64,000 bases of DNA from Syntrophobacterales bacterium Delta_02 (GCA_001603955.1 LVAA01000012.1:1-64000); one strand, 5' to 3'; positions 35,001-43,306 are shown, counted from the first letter of the stretch. Numbers and translations are program-made. Notes: generated by a model from the sequence alone, not told the origin.

Positions 35001-35127
35001 GCTCCCGCGCAGCGGGAGTGCAAAGGCGGCCTAATCGTGGAAGGCTCCGCGATCAGGCCGCGTCTTATCTCTGTGAACTCTGCGGCCTCAATCCCGCAGA
35101 AGGCGGGAGGGCGTGAGACAGGCCTTT
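35001..35127 (+). repeat. Structured repeat, copy A (left of the AbrB-PIN module)
   Basis: Aligns with copy B (36024-36140) over about 117 bases at clearly high identity (roughly four of five positions). It contains a large stem GCGGCCTAAT / ATCAGGCCGC and a second stem TCCCGC-AGAAG-GCGGGA. In copy B the second stem is CCCGTC / GACGGG, so both strands of the stem changed together, which points to selection on structure. Copy A also has CTCCCGC-GCA-GCGGGAG at its left edge. Confidence 0.75.
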
Positions 35128-35163
35128 TCGCTTTGAGCAAGATTTGTTTTGATCGAAATGCAT

Positions 35164-35586
35164 TCAGAGAAGTTTTACGAGGTCGGCGGGTGATATGATC
35201 CTTATCCCCTTGAATCCCTTCAATTCAAGAAGGTCCCGGTCACCGCTCACCAGATACCGGGCTTTCCCGCTTACCGCACAGGCCAGGAACTTGTCATCAT
35301 CGGCGTCTCTGCACACGCCTGTCACGCTTTCTGTCGCATCCACCACTTCGAAATAGGGGAGGACCTCATCTTCGATGAGAAATGAGACTTCATCCTTTGA
35401 AAGCGAGAGCTTCGGATATCCCAGCACGTCAACAAACTCCCGAAATGTCTCCGGGGAAAGCAGCGGCATGATCTTTGTTTCCCTCCACGCGGTCCGGATC
35501 GACGATAACCGTCCTCCGAAGAACAGGGTAGATACAAGTACGTTCGTGTCGAGGACTACCCTTACTCCTTCTTTCTTCTTGCCCAT
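35164..35586 (-). CDS. PIN-domain toxin (VapC-like)
   Basis: 140 residues with the PIN nuclease acidic residues: VVLDTNVLVS (first Asp), a Glu in ETFREFVDVL, DADDDKFLACAV, and the final SGDRDLLEL. This is the COG1569 type of PIN toxin. The ATG at 35586 lies inside the 3' end of the AbrB-like antitoxin gene (25-base overlap), the usual antitoxin-toxin arrangement. The frame is open far upstream, but that part is the antisense of the antitoxin and repeat B. It would cleave RNA when released from its partner; the target is unknown. Confidence 0.85.
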   Translation of the reverse strand: MGKKKEGVRVVLDTNVLVSTLFFGGRLSSIRTAWRETKIMPLLSPETFREFVDVLGYPKLSLSKDEVSFLIEDEVLPYFEVVDATESVTGVCRDADDDKFLACAVSGKARYLVSGDRDLLELKGFKGIRIISPADLVKLL

Positions 35587-35801
35587 CGAATAGCGTCCTT
35601 CACGTCTTCCCCGGTTATCCCGAGCTTCTCCATTTTGTCCCTTATCCCCTTGACCGATGATGTCACCGGGGACAACTTGACCGGCGTAAGGACGATGGAA
35701 CTCTCCTTCACGACCACATCGAAGTAGTCGATCTCCGGAAACTGCCTCGCTATCTCCCTGGGCAGGGTGACCTGGTTCTTCGAAGTCTTCTTTGCAAGCA
35801 T
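35562..35801 (-). CDS. AbrB/SpoVT-type antitoxin
   Basis: 79 residues. The start LAKKTSKNQVTLPREIARQFP is the swapped-hairpin AbrB DNA-binding domain that binds the promoter; the C-terminal 30 residues (IRDKMEKLGITGEDVKDAIRWARRKKE) form a helical tail that should wrap the toxin. The stop overlaps the PIN gene start by 25 bases. Autorepression of the pair is known for the family and inferred here. Confidence 0.85.
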   Translation of the reverse strand: MLAKKTSKNQVTLPREIARQFPEIDYFDVVVKESSIVLTPVKLSPVTSSVKGIRDKMEKLGITGEDVKDAIRWARRKKE

Positions 35802-36160
35802 TCCTTATCTCCTTACAGTAAGTATGCCTTGTTTCCTTTCTCATCTCAATACTTTTCTCCACCGAGGTACTCTTTCTCGAAACGGAAAGTAATACACAAA
35901 CAGCCGTCATCGAGAACGGCCCGGCTGACTTCATTCCCAGGAGGTAACCGTGACTAGAAGCGAAAAGGAAACACTTGCGAAGGCAGTGCGGACGTTGTAC
36001 GACAGTTCCACAGAACCTTCGGGAGCGGGAGTGCAAGGGCGGCCTGATTGTGGAAGCCTCCGCGATCAGGCCGCGTCTTTTCTCTGCAAACTCTGTGGGC
36101 TTGAGTCCCGTCAAAAACGCGACGGGCGTGAGGCAAGTCTTTGTCTTTTGTCTCTTCCTT
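35802..36160. other. Spacer with structured repeat B between two PIN modules
   Basis: 359 bases without a gene. The part next to 35801 should hold the antitoxin promoter (ATACTT- and AAAGTA-like words, no clear match). Repeat B fills 36024-36140. Confidence 0.5.
36024..36140 (+). repeat. Structured repeat, copy B (right of the AbrB-PIN module)
   Basis: Same orientation as copy A. Perfect stem GCGGCCTGAT / ATCAGGCCGC around TGTGGAAGCCTCCGCG, then CCCGTC / GACGGG. The two copies bracket the 640-base AbrB-PIN module about 900 bases apart. No coding capacity is likely. Confidence 0.75.
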
Positions 36161-36568
36161 TCAACCGGTCGCGATGAATGTTCTGGGGGTCAGTATTCGG
36201 AGGCGGAAGGGGAGGTCCCGGATGTCCAGCAAGTCCCTGTTCACGGTGATCAATACGTCGGCGCCGGCTTCGGAGCAACACTCCAGCAGCATGTTGTCCT
36301 TTGGGTCCGGGCAGATCTTCAATACGTTCCGGGGGAACACGACCCTTGCCATCGATACGAAGGCCGCTATTCCGGCGATCAGTCCCTTGAACTGTTCCCT
36401 GCCGTCTTTGCGTGTTCCGAAGAGCGCCTCTGGTACGTCACGGTATTCGTCGAGCAGCGTCGGCGAAACACAGATCTCCGCTTCTTCGAAGGCCTTCATC
36501 AAAGCCGTTTTCGGCGGACCGCCAAAGGCGAAGGCCGAAACCACTACGCCCGTGTCGACAACGACCCT
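36161..36568 (-). CDS. PIN-domain protein, start codon unclear
   Basis: About 135 residues of a PIN nuclease: VVVDTGVVVSAF (first catalytic Asp), LLDEYRDV (Glu), CPDPKDNMLLECC (Asp pair) and VNRDLLDI. The only standard start codon is GTG 36544, which would remove the first catalytic Asp encoded at 36554-36556. Upstream, the frame stays open to TGA 36605-36607 with no ATG, GTG or TTG. It may start at a rare codon by coupling to the antitoxin stop (TAG at 36567), or may have lost its start and be dead. The downstream PIN body shows no stop or shift. Confidence 0.6.
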   Translation of the reverse strand, partial: RVVVDTGVVVSAFAFGGPPKTALMKAFEEAEICVSPTLLDEYRDVPEALFGTRKDGREQFKGLIAGIAAFVSMARVVFPRNVLKICPDPKDNMLLECCSEAGADVLITVNRDLLDIRDLPFRLRILTPRTFIATG

Positions 36569-36752
36569 AAGCTTTCTTTTCGTAAGCCTTTCTCCTGATC
36601 GTTTTCACCGCGTGGTCGATATCTTTCATCGTGAGAGTACAATTCTTCAGTGCTTCTCCGGCAACTTTGAATGCCGCGTCCAGCCTGTCCCTGGGCGACA
36701 GGACCGCCAGGACATAGTCTCCCGGGTCGATCTTCGTTTCCATGTCTACCAT
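36567..36752 (-). CDS. Small antitoxin-like partner of the PIN protein
   Basis: 61 residues, MVDMETKIDPGDYVLAVLSP at the start and basic at the end (AVKTIRRKAYEKKA). It precedes the PIN frame, ends where that frame begins, and has an AAGGTGG ribosome-binding site 5 bases before its ATG. By position it is the antitoxin. The sequence is not one I can assign to a named antitoxin family. Confidence 0.62.
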   Translation of the reverse strand: MVDMETKIDPGDYVLAVLSPRDRLDAAFKVAGEALKNCTLTMKDIDHAVKTIRRKAYEKKA

Positions 36753-37192
36753 ATTGCCACCTTATGCGCAGGTTCTCCCTTTATCAGGGCACGATGGGGT
36801 TAATCCTACCAAACGCTCCGGGGCGGAGTCAATAATGACACCAAAAAAAAACGGCTCAAAAGTGGCAAATTGGCAGGATATTCGGGCTGAAAGGCCTTGA
36901 AATGTCAGTCCCGGTCTCAATGACGTCCAACTCTTGCCGACTTGGGGCCTCCCCAAAAGAGGACACACCCTCCGAACGAGGGGAAACGTGAGACAATCTC
37001 TATCATTCACTTAAGTTATGCTCGACAAAGGCGATACAAGTTTTGATGGCGTTCCACAAAGAATAATGGAATAATGCCATGGGGGCAAAGACTTTGGAGG
37101 CATTGGCGGGTCATCGACCGGGGAACTGATCTGTACCTGTTCTGCCGGCAGCAGCGCTATCCACATAGAATACACTCGAATCCTGCCGGGAC
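36753..37192. other. Divergent spacer, nothing recognised
   Basis: 440 bases between divergent genes. Several short runs (poly-A at 36843-36851, GGCAAATTGGCAGG at 36863-36876) but no hairpin, promoter or repeat I would support, and no frame with a protein-like composition. Confidence 0.45.
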
Positions 37193-38215
37193 ATGAAAAG
37201 TGAACTCGTCATACTGATCTCGGAGGCAATGGTCGTCTACTTCCTGGTGCTGTGGGCGCATTCCTTGCGTGATCGATTCGGGCTGGCCCATTTTTACGCG
37301 CTGATGGGAGGGATCACCGCGGTCATGTCATGGGTCACCGATGCCGGTGTCACGGTACAGGTCTCGGGCATCACATTCATGGTCGGGTCCACCGTCTTTT
37401 ACACGTCGCTGTTGCTGGGAGTCTTTGCCGTGTACATATTTGACGGGCCCCGTGCCACCCGCATTGCCATATCGACCGTCGCCGGGGTGTCCGCAATGGT
37501 GCCGCTCATAGCGCTGACGCTGCATCTGCAGACAAAGGTCATGGGCAGCAATCCCCTGGCTTATGTTCCCATCCCGAGCTTCAGGATCAATGCCGCTTCG
37601 GTGGCCACCACCGTGGCGGACCTGATCTTCCTGGCCATAGCATGGGAATTTCTCGGCAAGACCAGGTTCAACCGGCTCTGGTTGAGGGCCTTCATTACCC
37701 TGCTGGGGGTGATGTGGCTGGATGTGCTCCTCTTCGCCACGGGTGCCTTCCTGGGCAATCCCGACTATGTGAACATCATGAAGGGCACCCTGCTCAGCCG
37801 CTTCATCATCGCGGTCTTCGCCTGTCCCTTCCTCTATCTGTATCTGAACTGGCAGAATTCAAAGAAAGGCAACCCGATCGAGAACCGGCCCGTGCTCGCC
37901 ATCCTCAAGGAGGTGGCCGAGATAAGGATGGAGCTCAACCTTGCACAGAAGGAGATCCGGCTCCGCCAGGAGGCTGAGAGGAGAAACGAGGAGTTGATCG
38001 GGGAACTTCAGCGGACACTCTCGGAGGTCAAAACCCTGCGCGGCTGCCTGCCGATCTGCTCCCACTGCAAGAAGATCCGCGACGACCAGGGATACTGGCA
38101 GCAGATCGAAACATACATGCGCGACCACATTGACGCCGAATTCTCCCACAGCATCTGCCCCGACTGCGCCAAAAAACTCTATCCCAACCTGGTCAGGAGA
38201 AAGTCAAAGAAATAA
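37193..38215 (+). CDS. Seven-helix membrane sensor with C-terminal CxxCKKIRDD module
   Basis: 340 residues. About seven membrane segments fill residues 5-225 and resemble the VUT-type seven-helix domain of some diguanylate cyclases (GVTVQVSGITFMVGSTVFYTS). A coiled coil (about 240-285) leads to LPICSHCKKIRDDQGYWQQIETYMRDH and a second CPDCAKK pair, a four-Cys module seen at the C-terminus of many Desulfobacterota sensor proteins. It may bind zinc or a metal and transmit a signal; no catalytic domain is fused. Starts at ATG 37193 without a clear ribosome-binding site. Confidence 0.75.
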   Translation: MKSELVILISEAMVVYFLVLWAHSLRDRFGLAHFYALMGGITAVMSWVTDAGVTVQVSGITFMVGSTVFYTSLLLGVFAVYIFDGPRATRIAISTVAGVSAMVPLIALTLHLQTKVMGSNPLAYVPIPSFRINAASVATTVADLIFLAIAWEFLGKTRFNRLWLRAFITLLGVMWLDVLLFATGAFLGNPDYVNIMKGTLLSRFIIAVFACPFLYLYLNWQNSKKGNPIENRPVLAILKEVAEIRMELNLAQKEIRLRQEAERRNEELIGELQRTLSEVKTLRGCLPICSHCKKIRDDQGYWQQIETYMRDHIDAEFSHSICPDCAKKLYPNLVRRKSKK

Positions 38216-38225
38216 TGCCCGCATT

Positions 38226-38290
38226 CCTGAAACTTGAAACTTGAAACGATCTTCACTTCCTGAGACGTGAAACCTGGGACTTGAAACTGT
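38226..38290 (+). repeat. Heptamer array between convergent genes
   Basis: CTTGAAAC repeated around 38229-38247, then a longer direct repeat of about 33 bases ending (A/T)CTTCAC at 38253 and at 38296 region. It lies between a plus-strand and a minus-strand stop and could pair with similar arrays elsewhere. Confidence 0.6.
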
Positions 38291-38292
38291 CT

Positions 38293-38763
38293 TCACTCCT
38301 CCCCCACGCGCTCCCAGGTGGCCGAGGTGACTTTCCATTCCCCCGATATCTTGTTCAACGAGACGTCGAACCGATAGACACCGAGCGATTCGGGGATGAC
38401 GTCGGCGGGTGAACCCGTCTTCTTCCCGCTCGTCAGGATGGTCTGGAAGGACGCCCTGGCGGACGCTCCGTCGACGGATACCCTCAGGTAGTTGATGTAC
38501 ACGGTTATCTTCGGATGTCCCAGGAAATAGCCGAGCAGGACCCTTCTGATGCCTTCGCGGTTGAACCCCTGGGGGTCGCTGTACGTATCCGCAAGGGCGT
38601 TGACTACCTTTCTCACCTCCTTTTCTTCGGCCGCCGCCTGCACGTCCGTGATGACCTTCTTCACCTTGTCCTCTTCCGTCTGACGGTTGCAGCCGCAAGC
38701 AAGCACGGCGGCAACCGCAAGGAGAACAAGGCAGCTCGCTACGAAACGTTTCATGACAGGCAT
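38293..38763 (-). CDS. Predicted lipoprotein, NTF2-like
   Basis: 156 residues with a lipoprotein signal: hydrophobic SCLVLLAVAAVLACGC, a lipobox ending in Cys near residue 25. The mature protein begins EEDKVKKVITDVQAAAEEKEVRKVVNAL, typical of small NTF2-like proteins. Function unknown; a periplasmic outer-membrane or inner-membrane anchored binding protein is likely. GAGG lies 7 bases before ATG 38763. Confidence 0.7.
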   Translation of the reverse strand: MPVMKRFVASCLVLLAVAAVLACGCNRQTEEDKVKKVITDVQAAAEEKEVRKVVNALADTYSDPQGFNREGIRRVLLGYFLGHPKITVYINYLRVSVDGASARASFQTILTSGKKTGSPADVIPESLGVYRFDVSLNKISGEWKVTSATWERVGEE

Positions 38764-38946
38764 TCACCACCCTCTTCCGAAGGAAAGACGCGTTGCATCC
38801 ACAATGATAACACCCTTTCCGGCCTCGATGCGAGGATCAAAATGGTCTTTCCATCAAGGACGAACACAGGTGCTGTCTTTTTGCCGGGCATCATTTTCGT
38901 TCACGGGAAGTAATACCACAGAAATCCCGAACCAGGAGGACTCCGG

Positions 38947-39882
38947 ATGACGGTCAATTGGATACGCAAATGTATTGGTTATGGCGCGCTTTTCACCGTT
39001 CTCGTCGTGATGCCTTGCCCCTACCTTTCGGCGCCTGCCGCGAACGCAGCGGAGCGGGAGAGGCCTGAATGGGTTCATTTCGGAACATGCACCGCCCCCG
39101 GTGATGCCGCCTGCGCCGGGTGGCCGGAGGAAATGGACAGCATCAGGTCCGTAAAGGACGGACGGGATACGTTCATTTACAGCATTGTCTACGAACCGGA
39201 AGAGGGCTATGCCTACGGGTATTTCAGGCAGATCAGGTCCGGCAGACTGCATTTCTCCATCATCACCGGAAAGCCTTCTTACGAAGATGGCATCATGCCC
39301 ATTAAGGTGGTCGTGGAGGACAACAACCCCCTTGTCGTTATCTATCAAAACTGGTACTTCGGGCGATACGATCTGGGAATCTTCGATGGCCGGTCGTATT
39401 CCGAATTCGGTCTGGGGAGCCACAAACCGGTGTTTGAGGACCTCGACGGGGATGGCATGTACGAGACGATGGTTCACCTGTACATACCTGTGGTCTCGCC
39501 CTGTAAAGATGTTACGGAAGTCATATCCGATCTCGATGCGGACGGTCCCATCCTTGCCATCTATCGCCACACACCCGATTTCGTCCGTGTAAAGGGCAAG
39601 GGATTCGAAAAATACTTCGTGGCCCATGCCAAGGAACTCATCGAAAAAACGTATCCCCGATGGATGGAGAAGGCGACGGCTTCCGGCATGACGGAAAAGG
39701 TAAGGAAACAGCTCGACTACATCGTGGAGAACTGGCTCGCCACGATCGAGAGCACACAAGATGTCACGATCATCAAGAATGCTTTGAAGAAGCTCAAAGA
39801 ACTCCCCTACCCCTCTCCATTGGCAAAGAAGGGAACGATAGAGAGGCTCGTTAGACAGGGATACCCCATGCTGAAACAATAG
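38947..39882 (+). CDS. Secreted protein of unknown function
   Basis: 311 residues with a signal peptide (residues 1-36, cleavage near ANAAE). The mature part has four Cys (CTAPGDAAC and one near SPCKDV) and a beta-rich central region (residues 60-200), then a helical C-terminal part with KKALKKLKELPYPS. No recognised family. AGGAGGA lies 6 bases upstream. The transglycosylase-like gene starts 15 bases after its stop, so the two are probably one operon; a periplasmic partner or immunity role is speculation. Confidence 0.65.
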   Translation: MTVNWIRKCIGYGALFTVLVVMPCPYLSAPAANAAERERPEWVHFGTCTAPGDAACAGWPEEMDSIRSVKDGRDTFIYSIVYEPEEGYAYGYFRQIRSGRLHFSIITGKPSYEDGIMPIKVVVEDNNPLVVIYQNWYFGRYDLGIFDGRSYSEFGLGSHKPVFEDLDGDGMYETMVHLYIPVVSPCKDVTEVISDLDADGPILAIYRHTPDFVRVKGKGFEKYFVAHAKELIEKTYPRWMEKATASGMTEKVRKQLDYIVENWLATIESTQDVTIIKNALKKLKELPYPSPLAKKGTIERLVRQGYPMLKQ

Positions 39883-39897
39883 GCAAAGGAGGAAACG

Positions 39898-40629
39898 ATG
39901 GGAAGATCACCCCTTAACAGGAATCAGACACGGAATGCAAGGTACATACTCGAGAGGGCACAGCAGGCAGGGTTGTCAAAGGACGACGGTTACACCGCCG
40001 CGTGGTTTGCGTTTGCGGAATCGAGTCTTGGCGAGAAGTTGAACGGGCGAGGCACCATCAGCGGCATGTATCACTATACGCAGGGTGCGTGGGATACCAG
40101 GGCCGGCACTTACAAGTACGACCCGAAAGAACCCGACCGGAATTCCAGGTTCAAAGGTTTCCCATGGAAGACAAACAAGGACCAAACCAGCGCGCAGGTC
40201 ACCGTCTTGCTGGCGGACCTGGAGCGATACAGAAAGGAATTCGACCGCCTGATGGACGGAACTGATCCTGAAACGCTATTCAGGAAAGATCCCCAAGGTT
40301 TGAAGGCATGGGAAAGATTCATCGATCCTGCCAACGATGTCCCCTTCACCTTTGAGGACTATGCCTACCTGCGGCATAACACATCCGTCGACCAGACAAA
40401 GAGGGTGAACGGCCTCAGGACTGGCGACCCTGACGGCGCCTATGAGGCCATCCGGGAGGAGACCAACATCGTCTACAACCCGGGATACGAACCGGGACAG
40501 TACTCGACCGGATCCAAAGACCTCTCCGAGGGGTTGGCAGGTCTGCCGGGCACCACGACTTCACCCGCAAACATCATCAGATCCGATGAGGACGAAGACC
40601 AGTACTTCGGCCCCTCACCCGGAATGTAA
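39898..40629 (+). CDS. Lysozyme/transglycosylase-like protein without signal peptide
   Basis: 243 residues. The segment YTAAWFAFAESSLGEKLNGRGTISGMYHYTQGAWDTRA resembles the SLT/lysozyme core, with Glu in FAESSLG as likely catalytic acid. No signal peptide is seen, so it must leave the cell by another route or act after lysis. The C-terminal 80 residues are Asp/Gly/Pro-rich and likely disordered. GGAGGAA lies 3 bases upstream of ATG 39898, close to the previous stop. The arrangement with a secreted protein resembles effector and partner pairs, but no secretion gene is present; this is inference. Confidence 0.55.
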   Translation: MGRSPLNRNQTRNARYILERAQQAGLSKDDGYTAAWFAFAESSLGEKLNGRGTISGMYHYTQGAWDTRAGTYKYDPKEPDRNSRFKGFPWKTNKDQTSAQVTVLLADLERYRKEFDRLMDGTDPETLFRKDPQGLKAWERFIDPANDVPFTFEDYAYLRHNTSVDQTKRVNGLRTGDPDGAYEAIREETNIVYNPGYEPGQYSTGSKDLSEGLAGLPGTTTSPANIIRSDEDEDQYFGPSPGM

Positions 40630-40633
40630 TAAA

Positions 40634-40658
40634 CGATGCCGAAGAGGACCCGGCATCG
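40634..40658. terminator. Hairpin after the transglycosylase-like gene
   Basis: CGATGCCG (40634-40641) / CGGCATCG (40651-40658), 8 bp perfect, 9-base loop, right after the stop. No T-run follows, so termination is likely but not certain. Confidence 0.5.
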
Positions 40659-40703
40659 CGATGTCCGGACTTGTTGGAGCCACTCGTCCGCCGGCACGGC
40701 GTC

Positions 40704-40731
40704 TTGTCAGGTATGTACCTGATATGATAAT
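40704..40731 (+). promoter_or_regulatory. Promoter with a 16-bp palindromic operator before the Kef genes
   Basis: TTGTCA (40704-40709), 16-base spacer, GATAAT (40726-40731). The perfect palindrome TCAGGTA-TG-TACCTGA (40707-40722) covers the -35 edge and spacer, so a repressor or redox regulator could block the promoter. The leader then holds CCTGCCG (40741) / CGGCAGG (40772) stems. Confidence 0.55.
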
Positions 40732-40791
40732 GTAGATTACCTGCCGCAGTGATCGAGGGAACTACTTCTCCGGCAGGAAAAGGTCTCCTTG

Positions 40792-41412
40792 ATGGAAACG
40801 TCGAAGATCAAGGTTCTTATACTTTTCGCCCATCCCCGCTTCGAAAAATCCAGGGTAAACAGGGCCCTTGTCAAGGGGGTCTCAAACCTGCCAGGCGTCA
40901 CCCTCCATGATCTTTACGAGGAATACCCGGATTTCAACGTGGACGCGAAGCGGGAAAAAGAATTCCTTCTCAACCACCAGATCATCATCTGGCAGCACCC
41001 CTTGTACATGTACGGGGCACCGGCCTTGCTCAAACAATGGATCGACATGGTACTGGAACATGGCTGGGCCCACGGCGAAGGCGGCAATAACCTCAGGGGC
41101 AAAGTCGCCTTCAACGCGCTGACGGCGGGCGGAACGAGGGATGCCTACGTGTCAGGCGGACACGGGTACACCCTTCGAGAGTTTTTCATATCCTTTGAAC
41201 AGACGGCGCGCCTGTGCAACATGGTCTACCTGCCCCCTTTTGTCGTGCACGGCACGTACCTCCTCACAGACCGGCAGGTGGAGGAATACGGACGGGTCTA
41301 TCGCAACCTTCTCGAGCAACTGACAAAGGGCGGAACGGGCCTGAGGGACATCCTGGAGCACGAGTATCTCAACGACTGGCTTGAAGCCGGGAAGGAGCAG
41401 GCCGACCGATGA
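40792..41412 (+). CDS. KefF/KefG-type NAD(P)H quinone oxidoreductase
   Basis: 206-residue flavodoxin-like FMN quinone reductase. It starts KVLILFAHPRFEKSRVNRAL, has IIWQHPLYMYGAPALLKQWIDMVL (flavin loop) and GWAHGEGGNNLRGK. In E. coli such proteins bind KefC or KefB and stimulate potassium efflux under electrophile stress. It is 26-30 residues longer than KefF. It ends with ATGA overlapping the antiporter start, so the pair is co-translated. ATG 40792 is preferred over TTG 40789. Confidence 0.88.
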   Translation: METSKIKVLILFAHPRFEKSRVNRALVKGVSNLPGVTLHDLYEEYPDFNVDAKREKEFLLNHQIIIWQHPLYMYGAPALLKQWIDMVLEHGWAHGEGGNNLRGKVAFNALTAGGTRDAYVSGGHGYTLREFFISFEQTARLCNMVYLPPFVVHGTYLLTDRQVEEYGRVYRNLLEQLTKGGTGLRDILEHEYLNDWLEAGKEQADR

Positions 41413-43259
41413 ACAACGGTTTTCTCCACGATGCGCTGATCTATCTTGCGGCCGCCATCGTGTTCGTACCCATCGCAAAGAAGCTGGGGATGGGTTCGGT
41501 GCTGGGCTACCTTCTGGGCGGCATTATCATCGGCCCTTTCTTTCTTGGCTTTGTGGGCCAGGAGGGCAAGGACATCATGCACTTCGCCGAATTCGGCGTG
41601 GTGATGATGCTCTTTCTCATTGGTCTTGAACTGGAGCCCGCCAGCTTCTGGAGGATGCGCAAGCTCATCGCTGGAACGGGAGCGGTTCAGCTGTGCGCCA
41701 CGACGCTGTTATGTTTCGGCGGTCTCCTTGTCGCAGGTTTCTCCTGGCAGGCGGCCCTTGCCTGCGGCCTGGCCTTCTCCATGTCGTCCACCGCGATAGT
41801 GATGCAGACCCTGCGCGAAAAAGGACTGACGAAAACCGAATCTGGAAAGTCTTCCTTCGCTGTCCTGCTTTTCCAGGATATATCAGTCATACCGATCCTT
41901 GCCTTCCTGCCCCTTCTGGCCATGTCGCCTGCGCCACAGACGGTGGAAGGGCACAGAACGCTTCTTGAAAACTTGCCGGGATGGGCACAGACCGTGACAC
42001 TGATAGGAGCCGTGGTTGCCGTCATTATCGGCGGGCGGCTTCTCATAGTGCCCTTCCTGCGATTCATTGCCCGGATACGCCTCCGTGAACTTTTCACCGC
42101 CGCCGCACTCCTGATCGTCATAGCCACCGCCGACCTGATGGTAATAGTGGGCCTCAGTCCGGCCCTGGGGACATTCCTGGCCGGTGTGGTCCTCGCCAAC
42201 TCTCAGTTCCGCCACGAACTGGAGAGCGACATTGAACCCTTTAAGGGTGTGCTGCTCGGCCTGTTCTTCATAGCCGTGGGGGCTTCCATCAATTTCAGGC
42301 TTATCCTCAACAATCCCCTTACGGTCACTGCCCTCGTCCTGGGCGTTATCGTCGTCAAGGCCTTCGTGCTCAACATGACGGGCAGGGTGTCCCGCCTCAG
42401 TTTCGATCAGAATTCCATCTTCACCCTGGGGCTGTCCCAGGTCGGTGAGTTCGCCTTTGTCCTTTTCGCTTTTATTGCTCAACTCCGTATCCTGTCAGGT
42501 CACTGGTCGGATATGATGATGGGTGTCACAGCCATCAGCATGGCGGTGACACCTTTGCTGCTTCTCGTGAACGAGCGGCTCATCCTCCCGAGATTCGGGA
42601 CGAAAGAGACCCAGGAGGAAAGGGAAGCGGATCAGATCGAAGGTGAGCATTCCGTGATCATTGCCGGGTTCGGACACTTTGGCAGCACAGTCGGCAGATT
42701 CCTGAGAGCAAACGGTGTCCACACAACCATCCTGGACAACGATTCCGACAGGGTGGAACTGCTGAGGAAAATGGGGTTCAAGGTCTTTTATGGCGACGCC
42801 ACGAGGATAGACATCCTGAAATCGGCCGGGGCCGAACATGCCAAGGTCCTCATCGCCTCCATCGACTCACCGGAGATCAACGCGGAGATGGTGGAAAAAA
42901 CGAAAACGGAATTCCCCCACCTCACGATCATGGTCCGGGCCCGCAACCGGATGGACGCATACGAGCTCATCGACACAGGCGTGAAGAACGTTTATCGCGA
43001 ATCTCTGGAAACATCGGTACGGATGGGAGTTGACGCGCTTGTCCACCTCGGTTTCAGGAAATATACCGCCACCAGGGCAGGCCAGAATTTTATCAAGTAC
43101 GACGAAGCCGCACTCCCCCGCCTGGCCGCTCATCGCCACGACCAGGAGGCATACATATTCAACACCCGTGAAGAGATCTCTGTCCAGGAAGAACTGCTCA
43201 CGAAGGACCACATGGACAACCCGGCCATAAACGACCACGCCTGGGACAGGAAAACGTAG
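41409..43259 (+). CDS. KefB/KefC-type potassium/proton antiporter with TrkA-N domain
   Basis: 616 residues. About thirteen membrane segments form the CPA2 Na/H exchanger domain (first 390 residues; GYLLGGIIIGPFFLG, SSTAIVMQTL, ANSQFRHELESDIEPFKG). A cytosolic Rossmann (RCK N) domain starts near 408 with VIIAGFGHFGSTVGRF, followed by DNDSDRVELLRKMGFKVFYGDATR. Glutathione adducts open such channels in E. coli KefC. The 4-base ATGA overlap with the KefF/G-like gene and the shared promoter support one functional unit for potassium efflux under stress. Confidence 0.92.
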   Translation: MNNGFLHDALIYLAAAIVFVPIAKKLGMGSVLGYLLGGIIIGPFFLGFVGQEGKDIMHFAEFGVVMMLFLIGLELEPASFWRMRKLIAGTGAVQLCATTLLCFGGLLVAGFSWQAALACGLAFSMSSTAIVMQTLREKGLTKTESGKSSFAVLLFQDISVIPILAFLPLLAMSPAPQTVEGHRTLLENLPGWAQTVTLIGAVVAVIIGGRLLIVPFLRFIARIRLRELFTAAALLIVIATADLMVIVGLSPALGTFLAGVVLANSQFRHELESDIEPFKGVLLGLFFIAVGASINFRLILNNPLTVTALVLGVIVVKAFVLNMTGRVSRLSFDQNSIFTLGLSQVGEFAFVLFAFIAQLRILSGHWSDMMMGVTAISMAVTPLLLLVNERLILPRFGTKETQEEREADQIEGEHSVIIAGFGHFGSTVGRFLRANGVHTTILDNDSDRVELLRKMGFKVFYGDATRIDILKSAGAEHAKVLIASIDSPEINAEMVEKTKTEFPHLTIMVRARNRMDAYELIDTGVKNVYRESLETSVRMGVDALVHLGFRKYTATRAGQNFIKYDEAALPRLAAHRHDQEAYIFNTREEISVQEELLTKDHMDNPAINDHAWDRKT

Positions 43260-43306
43260 ATTTCAGGGTTTTCGTATGATCACTCATCGCATTCGCCGGT
43301 TGTTTT

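Larger units (their letters stand above)
34421..35163. other. Long spacer with heptamers, nonamers and structured repeat A
   Basis: 743 bases with no convincing gene. The first 370 bases share the AT-richer look of the helicase gene. GGGTCATAGGTTATAGG at 34803-34819 and a reversed CCTATGACCTAACACCC block at 34850-34866 form a hairpin-capable heptamer array, then nonamers (34930-34956) and repeat A (35001-35127). Confidence 0.55.

Noticed and set aside
34421-35163. Short frames in the spacer after the helicase gene
   Set aside because: They read through heptamer, nonamer and repeat A sequence and change frame at repeat boundaries.
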